NCBI GenBank assembly: GCA_021397845.1
Contig: JAHSVC010000024.1
Span: forward strand, 496,001-560,000
Reading direction: 5' to 3'
Origin: Areca catechu
Taxonomy: Eukaryota; Streptophyta; Magnoliopsida; Arecales; Arecaceae
Length of the DNA stretch: 64,000 nucleotides
In this document: positions 10,808 to 22,989 of the stretch, one piece after another
How positions within the stretch are numbered: position 1 is the stretch's first letter
How the letters are laid out: each line of letters starts with the position of its first letter
Made by a program: the position numbers and the translations under genes
The notes under the pieces: generated by a model
Database searches by the model: none
Told to the model about the DNA's origin: nothing
The model's input: only the letters and a program-made list of their open reading frames with translations

Positions 10808-11033
10808 GAGCCAGAAGAAGCCGTGAAAGAAACTGCAACAGTGTTGTATATTGGCCACAAACCTCATGGATTCTATGAGGAGCAAATAGAAGGTACTCAT
10901 TTTTGCACTGCAGAGAAACAAACAAGAAAACTGACTTCTTTTTGGATGGGATATTGACAATTATGAAATCATTACAGGATTCTTTCAGCAATTTGGGAAA
11001 ATCAAGAGATTAAGGATTACACGCAATATAAAG
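10808..11033 (+). pseudogene. Captured fragment of a NIFK-like RRM gene (two exons and one intron)
   Basis: Exon A (to 10892) encodes ...ETATVLYIGHKPHGFYEEQ and exon B (10978-11033) encodes FFQQFGKIKRLRITRNIK. Between them is an 85-bp intron, GTACTC...TTACAG, that splits one glycine codon cleanly. Together they match the start of the RRM of plant MKI67 FHA-domain-interacting nucleolar phosphoprotein (NIFK): RNP2-like VLYIGH, then HGFYEE, then the FFxQFGxIKRLRIxRN helix. Exon B ends at a GT donor (11034). The next exon, with the RNP1 motif, was not found. Its position between the CACTA subterminal repeats and the TNP2 gene indicates transduplication by the transposon. Whether it is transcribed is unknown. 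Confidence 0.75.
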
Positions 11034-12983
11034 GTGCCTTTGTATTGCTGTTTTGGTATTGGTCAAATGTTAAGCCACATGTGCATGCTCACTTGGGAGG
11101 CACAAAACCATGGATGTGAATCATGATTTTTTTTGTTTACTCATTGGCATATGTAGATGTTACTTAAAATGCTGCTTAAGTAGATATGTGTTGCTGAATT
11201 GATTAGGCTGTGGCCTTTTGATGCTAAGTAGCTTATTCTGCTAAAAAATGTTAATGCCTCTTAAAAAATTAAGAGATCATTTCATCTACATAATTGTTAG
11301 AGTGATGATATATAGTAGTTGATTTGAGTTTGTTATAAAGTTTTTGTATACTTGTATGTGTAATTTTTGAAATGATTTGATTGTTAGTCTAATTACATTT
11401 ATAATTTTGACATACTAATATTATGTAAAGTATTTTATGCTGTTTCTATTCAAAGTATTTTGTGGTGTAAAATGTGTCATATGAAACAAGTAAGCTTGAT
11501 TATACTAAGAAGAGTCTTTTGCACAACTTGCATCCAACCATGATCTCTGTTCTTACATGAGTAACCTATTTTGAAAACCCTAACCTCTGTTCTTGCATAA
11601 GCAGATTGCAATATTTTCAAGATAAATGTCAAATTTGATTTTTTATGTTGGAACAAGAGGTTCCTCTTACTGTTTAAAGTACAAAGTCAAACAATCTTAT
11701 GATTACATCAAAGAATTTGTGGTGAACAACTGATCTCTCAATTTAAACCAGTTGATGGGACTTCCATTGTCAGTTAAAATAAAGATTGAGCATGATCCAA
11801 TCTTTTATTGGGCTAGCTGCTTAATTGATTTGGATCATATCACTTAATCTATGCATTAATTGATGTGGATCACCTTTTTTTTACTAAATTAGATATCAAG
11901 GGTAATGAGTAATGCTGTGATTATTCTCTCCCACATCAAATTAAGTTCAAAAATTAGTTTGATAAGCAACAAAAATGTTAGCAGAAATCAACATTCCAAA
12001 ATGTGTAAGTACGAGATTCTTAACGTTCAAGGGTTCCTGTGAAATTAAATCAAAATTTTGTATTAGTAATCAAGGGTCGACTTAAGCTATAATCAATAGT
12101 ATTATCTTTATATAGATACCATGCAAGGTGTGTCTTCGATTTACTTGACATGAATAGATATGAGATCAATATCTAACTTGATGGTCTTTGACAGGATTAA
12201 AGAAAACCTGCATTTCTTCATTGGAATAGTATTTTCAACCAACAATGCAAGTAAGCACGTTTACCCATCTGCATTTGCATCAAATATATATATTTGAAAA
12301 TAGAATAATTCAACAAAGAAGTTTAACCTGGTCATATATTTTGTTAAACTGAAAACTGTATGTACATACATGAAAATAGTACGTGCTTCATGTCTTGGTA
12401 ATTGCACACCACTAAGAAAAATATGCTCTACCTGTTTTGTTGTCTTTTTGTTATCAGGTGCTTGATTGCTTCAAGGGTAAAGAAGCTTTCTAACCTATTT
12501 TGAAATTGGTTTAAGGTTTGTATATGGAAGCTATGATGATTATGTAATGAATTGTTTGGCTGATTCAACTGTTTCTAATGGCAACAATCTTCGATGGCCT
12601 TCTTTTGTCGGCAACCGATTGTAGTCGTTTTGATTTAGTTGCAAATTAAATAGTATATAACTGAGTTTTCTAATCATTTCTTATTATTTATTGTTCTTTT
12701 TCTTAGTAGATGATTTCTGTTTTTTTATAAATTTCTTAGTATATACCTGCATCTTTTATTTCAATACCATCTGTAGCTTTGTTACGATCAATTATGATTT
12801 TTTAGATATTTTCTAAAAAACTTGCATTGCATTGAAACATAGACCCGTCAATTGATTAAAGTATATATTCTACAGCATTCGTACAATTATTTTATTTTTG
12901 TACGGATGGGAGAAATATGTATAGTGGTCAATTGAATGTCCAGTTTGGACAGTTTGAGAATTGCAAATAATTTTATAGGTTCT
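11034..12983. other. CACTA internal AT-rich sequence, no gene recognised
   Basis: About 2 kb upstream of the TNP2-like gene. Several AG/GT pairs could bound exons, for instance around 12195-12250, but no translated segment resembled a known protein. It may hold the remaining introns of the captured gene or the leader of the transposase gene. Confidence 0.5.
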
Positions 12984-13140
12984 TACAGTAACCAAACGGT
13001 ATCGATAGAGTTCCATATATATTTCGGATAGCATTTCCTTTTAGTTCTCCTCATACATATTTATTTGTATGGGGAGAACTAAGGAAAAATGCTGTCGAAA
13101 TTTTTCTGGAACTTCTATTGCATATCCTTTGGTTACTATA
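12984..13140. mobile_element. Foldback MITE or hairpin, about 157 bp
   Basis: The left arm starts TTACAGTAACCAAACGG and the right arm ends CCTTTGGTTACTATA. The arms (about 75 bases each) are complementary over almost their full length around a short loop near 13060 (CATA-TTTATTT-GTATG). Arms of this length with a near-zero spacer are typical of foldback MITEs. A superfamily call is not secure. Confidence 0.75.
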
Positions 13141-13308
13141 AATGACCTATATAATTAATACAATTCTTGAATGGGATAAGACCTCTTTACCTATTAGTTG
13201 GTGATAGGGTGCATTTAATAATACTGTAATTGATCTATTGAATAAATTTATTTTAAATTTATTCTGTTCTTATAAATATTTGTTTATTTCAGTTAGCTTT
13301 TTCTTATA

Positions 13309-16300
13309 ATGGATAAGAGTTGGATAACTAAATCGAGGAATAGCAAAGAATATCTTGATGGAGTACAGAATTTCATTAAATTTGGTATGGAGAGAAATAG
13401 TATCAGTGGAAAGATTTTATGTCTATACCGAAAATATGTAAATTCCAGTTCTCTATATCCAAATATTGTTGAGGAACATTTGGTATGGAATGGTTTTTTA
13501 AGAGGTTATACTGAGTGGTTTTTTCATGGAGAGTCAAGGTTACAATTTACATGTAACCAAACCTCTAACATGGAATATATACCTGATTTTGGATCCAGTA
13601 ACCAACAGAAAAATCTTGCAAGAGATGATGATATCAGGGGTTTGCTCAGAGATGCTTTTGAATATGGTGTTCAACATCCTGGAGATTACAGAGGAGGACA
13701 AGTAGCAGTTGGGTTACCTGAAGATCCTATATTTACTGAATGTATACATGATGGAGAGCCGATACCTGCAACTAATGTTGAAACAGATCGTTATCAAAAG
13801 CTGATAAGAGATGCAGATCAAGAATTATATGCCGGTTGCAAGAACTTTTCAAAAATTTCTTTTCTTGTGTATTTGTTTCATATAAAATACTTGAATAGAT
13901 GGTATGGCAAGAATTTTACTATGCTGCTCAAGTTATTAAATGATGCATTTCCTGAAGGTACTAGTTTACCAACATCTTATTATGAAGCCAAAAAACTAGT
14001 AAAGGAATTGGATCTTGGATACGAAAAGATTTATAGCTGTCCAAATGATTGTATATTATATCAGGGAGAACATGCCAATCAAGAGTCGTGCCATGTGTGT
14101 AGATGTTCACGATGGACGAAGCAAAAAAAAAATGAGAGTGAGGTATTGGATGAATTGGATGCAACACAAATTAAACAAAAGCCGGCGAAGGTATTATGCT
14201 ATTTTTCTCTTGTACCTAGATTGAGAAGGATCTATGCATCATCAAAGACAGCTTCGTCAATGAGATGGCATGATGAAAGCCGTACAAAAGATAGAATGCT
14301 GAGACACCCAGCGGATAGTTTAGCATGGAAAGCATTTGGTGACAGACATCCTGATTTTGTATTTGATGCTCGTAATGTCAGGTTGGGTTTAGCCAGTGAT
14401 GGGTTCAATCCATTTCGGACCTTAAGTTCTGTCTATAGCACCGGCCAGTTGTACTGATTCCTTATAATTTGCCACCATGAATATGCATGAAACAGTCTTT
14501 ACTTATTTTATCAATGGTCATTCCAGGTGATAAGGGTCCAGGCAATGATATTGATGTTTTCTTACAACCTTTAATAGATGAATTGAAACAACTATGGGAG
14601 GGTATCAGTGCAATTGATGCTTCGAATGGCCAAACATTCAATCTGCGGGCAACTCTATTATGGACTGTTAACGATTTTCCTGCATATGCTAATTTATCTG
14701 GCTGGAGCACTAAGGGACGAGTTGCATTTCCTTCTTGTGGTGAATCAACCCATTCAATTTGGTTAAAACATGGAGGAAAGTTCTGTTATATGGGACATCG
14801 TCGATGGTTGGAGGCAAATCATCCATTTCGATTTCAGAAGGATTTATTTGATGGTACTATAAAGTTGGGATCTACTTTAATTCTACCTTCTGGTTCTGAT
14901 ATTCATAGACAAATGCTTGGTATCAGACACAGTTACGGCAAGATGACAAAGTCCTCTAAAAAGCGAGGAAGAGATGATGTTGAGACTTCGGTACAAGAAG
15001 AAGTATCGGAGGAAATCAATACTTGCACCTTAGATACGGCAGTGTTCAAGGATCTAGATAATTTCTTTGAAGTTGAAAATGATGATGATATAATCACAGC
15101 AACTACCCATCAGCATACTAAACAATTATGAAAGAAAAGAAGCATATTCTTTGACTTACCTTATTGGGAGCATAATATACTCCGGCATAATCTTGATGTT
15201 ATGCATATGGAAAAGAATATTTGTGATAATTTGATTGGAACAATATTAAATCTTGATGGAAAGACTAAAGATAACATGAAGGCGTGTCTTGATTTAAAAG
15301 AAATGGGCATCCAACATGAACTTCATCTACAAGTGCTTGCAAATGATAGAACTTATATCCCTCATGCATGTTATACAATGTCTGGTCGAGAAAAAGATCT
15401 CTTCCTGACAGTTTTAAAGAATATCAAAGTTCCTGATGGATATGCCTCAAATATTTCACGATATGTGAATCTGAAAGAACGCAAAATTTCAAATCTTAAA
15501 AGTCATTATGGACATATATTAATGCAAGATATTCTTCCATTGGCTTTAAGGTCGTCAATGCCAAAACAAGTTATTACAGTTGTTTTTCAGTTATCATCAT
15601 TCTTCAAGGCATTATGTTCTAAGGTTCTTGATCCTCAGGAGCTTGATCGGTTGCAGTCTCAAGTCGTACTTACATTATGTTAGATGGAAAAGATTTTTTC
15701 TCCTGGTTTTTACGATTATGGTTCATCTACTCATTCACCTAGCTTTGGAAGCTAAACTTGGTGGACCGGTACAGTACAGATGGACATACCCTATTGAGAG
15801 GTAATGCTGTAAAACTTAAATTTTATAATTTATATAACTTTTTCATTATTTAATGTGATATAAATATCATACTTTTTGAAGGTATATTGTACGTTTGAAG
15901 GATTATGTATGAAACAAAGCCCATCCTGAGGGCTCAATAGCAGAGGGATATATTGCTGAAGAGTGTTTAACATTTTGTTCAAGATATCTCGAAGGTGTAA
16001 AGATTGTATTCAATCGACCTCAACGTCATGGTGATACTATGGAGAATACAGATCTATACAAATTTGCATCATCCAGAAGATTTATAGGAAAAGCTGAAAG
16101 TATTGTTCTTGACCATAAATCCATGTTACAAGCACACCGTTATGTATTGCTACATAGTGATATAATATATGACTATCGCAGGTTAGTCTATCTACACATG
16201 GATAATACTAAATATTAGACATGTTGTCAAACTTATATTTGATTGTCATGCAGTGAATTTTTATCTGTACAATGACAAGCCAATCATTCCACTCATCCTA

Positions 16301-16954
16301 ATCCAAGGATTGAACAAAGATGGTTGGTTGAGTTATTCCCTAATTGGCTTGCCAATCGGGTTAGTATATATAAGTCGTATAATAATTTTATATATATTTA
16401 ATATCAAATAAGTGATCGATAATTGATATTATATTTTTTAGGTTCTGGTACTGATGGAGAAAAATAGTTCAGCAGAACTAATAGCACTTGCCAGAGGTCC
16501 AAATTATATTGTGAACAAATATAATGATTTTATTATAAATGACTTTAAATTTCATACCAAGGAGCGCGAGAAACTTAGGAAAACTCAGAACAGTGGTGTT
16601 ATGGTTAAAGCAGATGAAAAATCTTATTATGGTATACTTAAAGATATTTTAGAGTTGGATTATTATGGAAATTTTAAAGTTGTATTATTTCGATGCGATT
16701 GGGTGGATATAAATATACCGAGAGGTTTGAAAAAGGACTCAAACGGATTCATACTTGTCAATTTTTCAAGATTGATACATACGGGTGTGTTATTGAAGGA
16801 TGATCCATTTATCTTTTCATCTCAAGCTCGACAAGGTTTTTATGTACAAGACTCGAAAGATAAAGAATGGGCTACTGTTATTAAGACAAAACCCAGAGAC
16901 TTGTATAACATGGGAAAAAGGATGGAAGAAGAAGATGATGATACTTACACTTAG
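13309..16954 (+). pseudogene. CACTA transposase, TNP2-like (Transposase_21), decayed
   Basis: The start at 13309 (MDKSWITKSRNSKEYLDGVQ) is the usual beginning of the transposase-associated domain. In order follow: the associated domain (about residues 1-80); the transposase_21/TNP2 core (MLRHPADSLAWKAFGDRHPD, then VIPGDKGPGNDIDVFLQPL and LWTVNDFPAYANLSGWSTKG); a DUF4218 region (15201-15800, IPHACYTMSGREKDLF); an exon at 15882-16181; and a DUF4216 region (16454-16954). Damage includes a lost base near 14447 that shifts frame, TGA for Trp at about 14478 and 15129, TAG for Gln at 15681, a further indel near 15710, and TGA for Arg at about 15909. The enzyme would have cut and joined the element ends. 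It cannot now be made whole. Confidence 0.9.
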
Positions 16955-17186
16955 TATATGCCTTATAATATTGTACCAGATGATCATATAAATGATACAA
17001 CCATTTTGGTTAGGTTGGATTTCGAGGAAGGTACAACTGGTTGATTATGACAAGTAAGTAGTTTATAAGATGGTTTACATTTTTGCATTAATGATTATGT
17101 TATCTTTTAAATTGTAACTCATTTTCGTTATAATTTGATTATAATGTTGACTGACTTGTTTTTAAATAATGCAGGTTAGGTACACC

Positions 17187-19085
17187 ATGCCTCAAAGGAA
17201 GCGATTAGCAGATGTACAGTTTTAGTTTTTCCAGATCGAGGCTGGTACTTCTTCAGCACAGCAGCCCGAGGGTAGTCGATCAGTTTCACATCGGTTTGAT
17301 GCCAGTCCCTCTATTTCTGTACGTCAGGCCGATGCTATTACCTCTACATCTCAGGACGACGCCATTCCCTCCGAGTCCGCACATCACGATCCTTCTATGA
17401 ATCATCCTGATGACGAGCCCATCGTTGATGACATACAAATACAGGGTACATAATTTAATAATTCTATCTCATTTCAATTCATGCATATGCAATAATTTTG
17501 ATATACAATGTTCTGTATTTTTTTTTTATAGATGGATCCGGGAGACTCAGGCGTAGGCGAGGACCTACACTAGTCCGTGATGTGTGGCAGTTACCTGAGG
17601 GTGAGAGGATAGTGATAGAGTGCAACAAGCTAGGGCAGCCTATTAAGAAAGCTGCTAGCTTGTTGATTAGCTTTCTGGGGACACTAGCACGCCGTGATCA
17701 GCTATATCCCCTGAATTATTTGAAGTGGAACGACATGTTTCCTGCATATAAAATAGAGATGCTACGAGTTGTGCAGGTAAAAAAATTAATATATTATTTT
17801 ATATCTTAGATTTTTAATAATTGAATTGCTTATTTCATTTAATATTTATTTTATTGTTTATTTAAATTGTAGAGCAAGTTCGTTCTTCCTTCAGATTCAT
17901 CTGATTTTGTGCTTAAGTCTCTCAATCACAAGTGAAAAGAATATAGGGCGAAGTTGAAGAGAGACTACAAGCAAGATGGTAGGACAGAGGAGCAGGTTAT
18001 AGCTACCTGTCCTCCTGATGTTCACCCTCATCAGTGGATGGAGCTGATGCACTATTGGTTCTCCGAGAGGGCACAGGTTGTGTAGCATCATCAAAAACTT
18101 CGAAATTTATTAATTTTCACACGTCATAATTATATTTATACAATATATAATATTATTTTAATTTTATTTTGTAGACGTATTCTGATATTGGTAGAGCTGC
18201 ACGAGCAGCTCAGTCTATTCCTCACACAGCGGGGTCCAAGAGTTATGCACGGCTCAGGCATGAGTTTGTATATTTCTCATCCTATAATACTTTTAGTACA
18301 CTTTTAGTTTTAACATCATGTATCATCATGTATCGTGCATGTGCCATATATCATGGTACGGGGATATAAGATGTGTTATTTTAGATTTTTTTGTAATATT
18401 TATTCTTTATATAGGCTGATCAGCAGGGGAGGGAGCCTGATGAGGTGGAGTTCTATCGGATGACTCACGTTCACCAGAATAGCAGTTTTGTTCGGGATGA
18501 GTCCAGAGATATATATGTATTTTTTTATTTATATTATATTATAATTTATATTTTTATTTTTATTAAGTATTGATATATGTGTTTTTTATAAAATATAGAA
18601 TAGGGCTACCTCTATGATCTCCGAGCATGCTGGCGAGGGTTCATCTATATTCAGAGCAGTCGCATCGAGGCCGAGGTATTCTCGGAGTTGATGGGATCAG
18701 AGCATCCTGGATGAGTGAGGGGTTATGGGATTGAAGTTACCCCTACTCAGTTATCTGAGGTGCATAGATATACTTAGAATACTAGAGAGAGTCATGATCA
18801 GTTACATGTTCGTCAGCTCCAAGAGGAGATAGCAGAGCTCCGACAGACACGTGATGCACACAGAGCAGAGATCCAGACCATTAGGTCTCAGCTAGAGCAT
18901 GTTACATCTGTGCTGCATATGTTCATGTCATCTCAGGTAAGTAATTATTTATTAATTTTGTATGTATTTAATAATTTAGAATATATATAATATATGTATT
19001 ATAATTCCTGATATATATCTTGTAGATTCCTGGTGCATCTGCGAGTCGCAGACCTGACGACGACCAGCCTCCCACAGATCAGTGA
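17187..19085 (+). pseudogene. CACTA second gene, Ptta/En/Spm-type (TNP1-like DNA-binding protein), decayed
   Basis: Exons can be followed by splice sites and homology: 17187-17447 (MPQRKRLADVQF then TAG), 17532-17775 (RRRRGPTLVRDVWQLPEGER...LPLNYLKWNDM-like segment), 17872-18081 (KFVLPSDSSDFVL; CPPDVHPHQWMELMHYWFSE), 18174-18258 (SIPHTAGSKSYARLRHE), 18415-18519 (GREPDEVEFYRMTHVHQN), 18599-18936 (a C-terminal coiled coil, LQEEIAELRQTRDAHRAEIQ) and 19026-19085 (ends PPTDQ stop). In-frame stops interrupt exon 1, the third exon and the coiled-coil exon. The family binds subterminal repeats and works with TNP2. Confidence 0.85.
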
Positions 19086-19395
19086 TGCCAGATATTTTTT
19101 TTATTATTTATATATATCTTTTTGTTTATTTGAACTTGGATTGATACGTTGATATATATAAAAAAAACTTTTTAAATTTAGTTTGTATTTGTATTTGTGT
19201 ATGTTGGATGTGATATGTGATATAGGTTTGAATGTTTTCATTTGTTTGTGTATGTTGGAAATGATACAGGTTTGAATATTTTTATTTGTTTGTGTATGTT
19301 GGATATGATACAGGTTTGAATGTTTTCATTTTTATAATGTATACAGGTTGTGGGTTTGTATATATGACTGTTTATATTTTTTAAAAAAAAAATCT

Positions 19396-19615
19396 AGCAA
19401 TGTTTTAAAGCGTCGCCAGCTTTCAGTCTAGCGACGCTTTAAAGCATCGCTAGACTTAAAACTATAAATAAAAATTTAGCGACGATTTTTGAAACGACGG
19501 TATTTTTTGAAGCATCGACAAGTTGCATCCCAACACTTACATAGACGACGTTTTAGTGACGTTTTACAAAATATCAAAAAATTACTTAGCGATACTTAAA
19601 AGCATCAAAAAATAT
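19396..19615. repeat. Right subterminal repeats (TAGCGACGCTTTAAAGCRTCGC)
   Basis: Copies of GCGACGCTTTAAAGC and relatives (GCGACGATTTTTGAAACG, AGCGATACTTAAAAGC) mirror the left-end GACGCTT hairpins but with TAGCG in place of CGGCG. This supports a CACTA right end near 19.6 kb. Confidence 0.7.
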
Positions 19616-19620
19616 TTAAA

Positions 19621-20184
19621 AAAATGTCATTAAATACCAGATTCATTATAATGAAACCAGCGAGGGAGACAAAATCTCACCCCCTCGGCGTGCATGACAT
19701 GCCAAGTGGCAAGACAATCTCTCATGGTGTGAACCCCGCTGGCTCCACCCACGGAGACCAACACGGGATGGGCAGCACAAATATTGCGTGCCCACCTCCT
19801 TCCCAACCCCACCCACTCCCTCCCCCAACAACAGCATCACCATTCACCGCCCGCTTGCCCAACGCGCCCCCGTCACCACGTCCTCTAAAACACCAAACAG
19901 CATCATGATACCTACCCTGCCTGCTCTGACGCTGCGGGCCCCCACTCCACGGCCAACTGTAACCGGACACCTGAGCACAGGAGGCTGGATGCTGTCTTGG
20001 TCCACACAGCTGAGCACAGCTCCTTCACACTTGCGGCTCCCTATCGTGTTTTTTTTATTTATTTTTATTTCGATTCACTGGCTCATGTGCACGTATATGT
20101 TTGTGCTTGTATATGGTTATTTATATACAAAGCGAAACGGAAGTCATCATCAAGGATCCATCGCATTTCGCATCCCGCCCACCC
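19621..20184. other. Upstream region of the LBD gene
   Basis: GC content rises compared with the flanking transposons. I see no gene in it. It holds C-rich stretches near 19790-19900 and leads into the TATA box at 20185. Confidence 0.5.
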
Positions 20185-20190
20185 TATAAA
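20185..20190 (+). promoter_or_regulatory. TATA box of the LBD gene
   Basis: TATAAA in the context CCACCCTATAAATCG, 118 bases upstream of the start codon, a normal spacing for a plant promoter with a short leader of about 85-95 bases. Confidence 0.6.
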
Positions 20191-20307
20191 TCGTCGTCTC
20201 CATCTGCAGCCATCATCGCCGAGCCTTTTTGCTTTTCCCTCCGTCACGAGCCCACCGTGGCCCCTGCTTCGTTTATCAGAGCCCGATCGAATTAATGCCC
20301 CACCACC

Positions 20308-21161
20308 ATGATGGACTCGAAAGGAGGCGGCGGCGGCGGCGGCGGGGGGCCGAGGGGGGACGCAGGGAAGCGTGCTGCCTTGGCTGGCCAGTCGGCGCCG
20401 TGCGGGGCGTGCAAGTTCCTGCGCCGCAAGTGCGTGAGCGGGTGTCTGTTCGCGCCGCACTTCGGGACGGAGCAGGGGGCGGCGAGATTCGCGGCGGTGC
20501 ACAAGGTGTTCGGGGCGAGCAACGTATCCAAGCTTCTGGCGCACATTCCGGCGGGGCGGCGGGGGGATGCGGTGCTCACCATATGCTACGAGGCGCAGGC
20601 CAGGCTCGCCGACCCCGTCTATGGATGCGTCTCCACCATTCTTGCCCTCCAGCAGCAGGTTCTCTAATTATATATATTAATGCATGCATGCGGTCGATGT
20701 GTCGATCGATGAAACAAATATTATTATTAATACCAACAACCTTCTCTATATTCTCTTTCTTTTCATGATCTTTTCCCCCCTGATATATACTATATATATA
20801 TATATATATTATATTTTAATCTTTCTGATATTTTAAGGTGGCAGCGCTGCAAGCTGAGATATCGATCGTGCAGTCACAGCTAATAAATACCCGATTGACG
20901 GTGGCCGGTGCCCTTCATCAGGGATCGCAGCAGCTGCAGCACTTCGCAGTGCTGCAGCCAGCCCACTCCAGCAACTCCTGGACTTGCCATAATACGGTGG
21001 ATCTGAGCAGCTTTGCCTCGGGCTTAGACCTCCGTGATACCGAACCAGCTTCAAGAGGTTTCGAGCCTCTGCAGCTCTCACAGCCATCGCATGACGAGGA
21101 GGAAGAGGAGGAGAGTCAGAATCCGGCCGCTTTTGCCAGCAGTGTCTTTCATCCAAAATAA
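20308..21161 (+). CDS. LBD (LOB-domain) transcription factor, class I, two exons
   Basis: Exon 1 is 20308-20658 and exon 2 is 20838-21161. The intron (20659-20837) starts GT and ends AG and falls after the codon for the third Gln of LALQQQ, in phase 0. The predicted protein is 224 residues. After a poly-Gly N-terminus, the LOB domain shows the C-X2-C-X6-C-X3-C block (CGACKFLRRKCVSGC), the GAS region (FAAVHKVFGASNVSKLLAHI) and the ADPVYGCV motif. A leucine-zipper-like repeat (VAALQAEISIVQSQLINTRL) follows. These are class I features, where the domain binds DNA and the coiled coil dimerises. The variable C-terminus has an acidic Glu run (DEEEEEESQ). Such factors control organ boundaries, lateral and crown roots or vascular fate; which applies here cannot be told. 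All key residues are present and the frame is open, so it is probably functional. Confidence 0.93.
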
Positions 21162-21539
21162 TCTTCAGCTGCTCTTGCAAACCTTATGCTGGATCGATGC
21201 CCCTTAATTAGTAATCTGGATTTTGCTCAAGACCAAAAGTGCCATGATGTAAATAAGTGTGCTACATATTCTTTTGACTGAGGTTAACTTTTAGCAAATT
21301 ATGTTGAATATTTGGCCCCTTTCACTGCATATAGGAGATCAGAATACATAATCTCGAACAAAATAAAAGATCAAATTACATGTACCTTAAAAATTCTGAA
21401 AATATATGATCTTTGTCATGGCGTCCTATGGAAGAAGAAAAATAATAAGATTGCAAATCTTCCTCCAAGCATCCATCTTATGCACACCTCCTTAATGGAA
21501 GGTGCCCTTTTAGGAATATAGAAAATCCTTGTATCCTAA

Positions 21540-22438
21540 AACTTTCATAGGCAACTATATACAGAAATAGAGTACGTAGAAATCTAGTCCGATTAGTAAT
21601 GACAATGGATCCATTCATTATAATTAAAGTCCATTAACCAAATCAGGCATACACCAATATCCATTATATCATGAATTAAGATAATAGGATCTAAATTATA
21701 ATATGATCACAAATAATTATGAGCTCCTTAACTATATATTTGAACAACATCTTAGCTCATATTTCAAAATCAATGAAAGTTAAACTCGGTCCATAATCAA
21801 TAGAAACCCATCTTATGAAAAATTTTAATATTCTACCACTTGGACAACATTAATTAATTTTTTTATTTTTTATTTTAAAAAATACATTTATTATATATGT
21901 ATATTTCGAAAATGACTCTCGAACCAAGTGAACCATATGTGGCTACATATATAAATATCCTAAATAAACATCTTTAATCAAAACCCAGTCAACTAAAACC
22001 ACTAAGATCGAATCATAGTAGTCTTCATATCATTTATTGATATAAAACTTTTTTATAATTAAAAATAGTAGTAATCTCACTTATTTCAATGATGTAGTGC
22101 ACATAGCGTGAACTTTGTAGCCATATAATCAAACATATAGGATTTATTATCAGTCCACTTTATATCATAATTTTATCATATATTTCAAGACAAGTCCTTT
22201 ATATCTGAAGACGAATCATGGAATCAACGATATTAATTACAATATAAATAGTATATTTATACTTAAGCGACACTTTTATGCTTAATATTTTTATTCAACA
22301 ATATCTTTATACTTAAGCGATATCTTTATGGTTAAGACTTTTATTTAAATAGTATTTACAATTAACTATGTACATAAATATAAATATTATATTTCAACAT
22401 AAAATAATAAAGAAAAATATTGTAAAACAATGTTTCTA
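21540..22438 (-). repeat. Probable 3' LTR of a decayed Copia (minus strand)
   Basis: This AT-rich segment directly follows the C-terminal end of a Copia RNase H (22439) in minus-strand order, where a 3' LTR is expected. Short repeats (TTATACTTAAGCGAYA, near 22258 and 22307) lie in it. Neither end could be defined. Confidence 0.45.
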
Positions 22439-22960
22439 CTAACCAAGCACATCAAAAGACTCTAATAAGCCCATGCTTTCCATATATTTAATAAATAAAT
22501 TGAATCTAATAATTTGATCAATAGATCTATCGGCATTGTATTAGTTTTGATGTGCTCAATTATAATATATATCTTTTAAACAAAATATTTGACTAACAAA
22601 TATTTTAATATCTATATGGATAGAAATGTTGAAAACTTTTATTATTCTTTGAAAAAATACAGTTACATTATTATTATAATAAATCTCAAATGGTTTTAAG
22701 ATGAAATCATTAATCATAAGCTTTAGAACAATCCCTCAACCAATTTTATAAGTTGCGACTCTATAACATGTCACAAATTCTGCACGCACAACCAAAAATG
22801 CCACAATAGTGTATTTTATATTTTTTTAAGAAATAGCCTCTCTACTCATCTAAAATATAATAAAAATAAATTTTATATTATCCATGTGACTAGCTTAATT
22901 AGAATCACAATATTTAGTCACCTTAAGATTATCAGACCAGGAAGTCAATTAAGCAAATAA
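22439..22960 (-). pseudogene. Copia RNase H, C-terminal end of pol, decayed
   Basis: On the minus strand the translation reads with several stops but keeps the order of Copia RNase H: a D-for-catalytic-site segment (KYCDSN, then SHMDNIK), AEFVTCY, a PFEIYYNNNVTVFF segment, HIDIK, and the very C-terminus KYMESMGLLESFDVLG followed by a stop at 22439-22441. The ending matches the Tork/TAR type of plant Copia. The upstream parts of pol are not present. Confidence 0.75.
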
Positions 22961-22989
22961 ATCTATGCCATTGAAAGCTTTATATAAGG

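Larger units (their letters stand above)
10167..19620 (+). mobile_element. CACTA (En/Spm) transposon with two decayed genes and a captured gene fragment
   Basis: Two adjacent genes of the plant CACTA type (TNP2-like 13309-16954 and Ptta/En/Spm-like 17187-19085) lie between subterminal repeat zones built on GACGCTT motifs (10190-10570 and 19396-19615). The left end has CACTAGCTACTACAGTGAAAAG at 10167-10188, a degraded form of the usual CACTACAAGAAAA start. I could not find a matching TAGTG end on the right, so that boundary is approximate or the end is lost. Both genes contain stops and frameshifts, so the element cannot move by itself. It also carries exons resembling a nucleolar RRM protein (10808-11033) and a foldback element (12984-13140). 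Confidence 0.8.

Noticed and set aside
10527..10960. Overlapping Pro-rich, Gly-rich and Glu-rich frames on both strands
   Set aside because: They come from the C and CCT repeats. Only the RRM-like part after 10808 was kept.
19788..20189. 133-codon Pro/Thr-rich frame upstream of the LBD gene
   Set aside because: It overlaps the promoter and TATA region and looks compositional.
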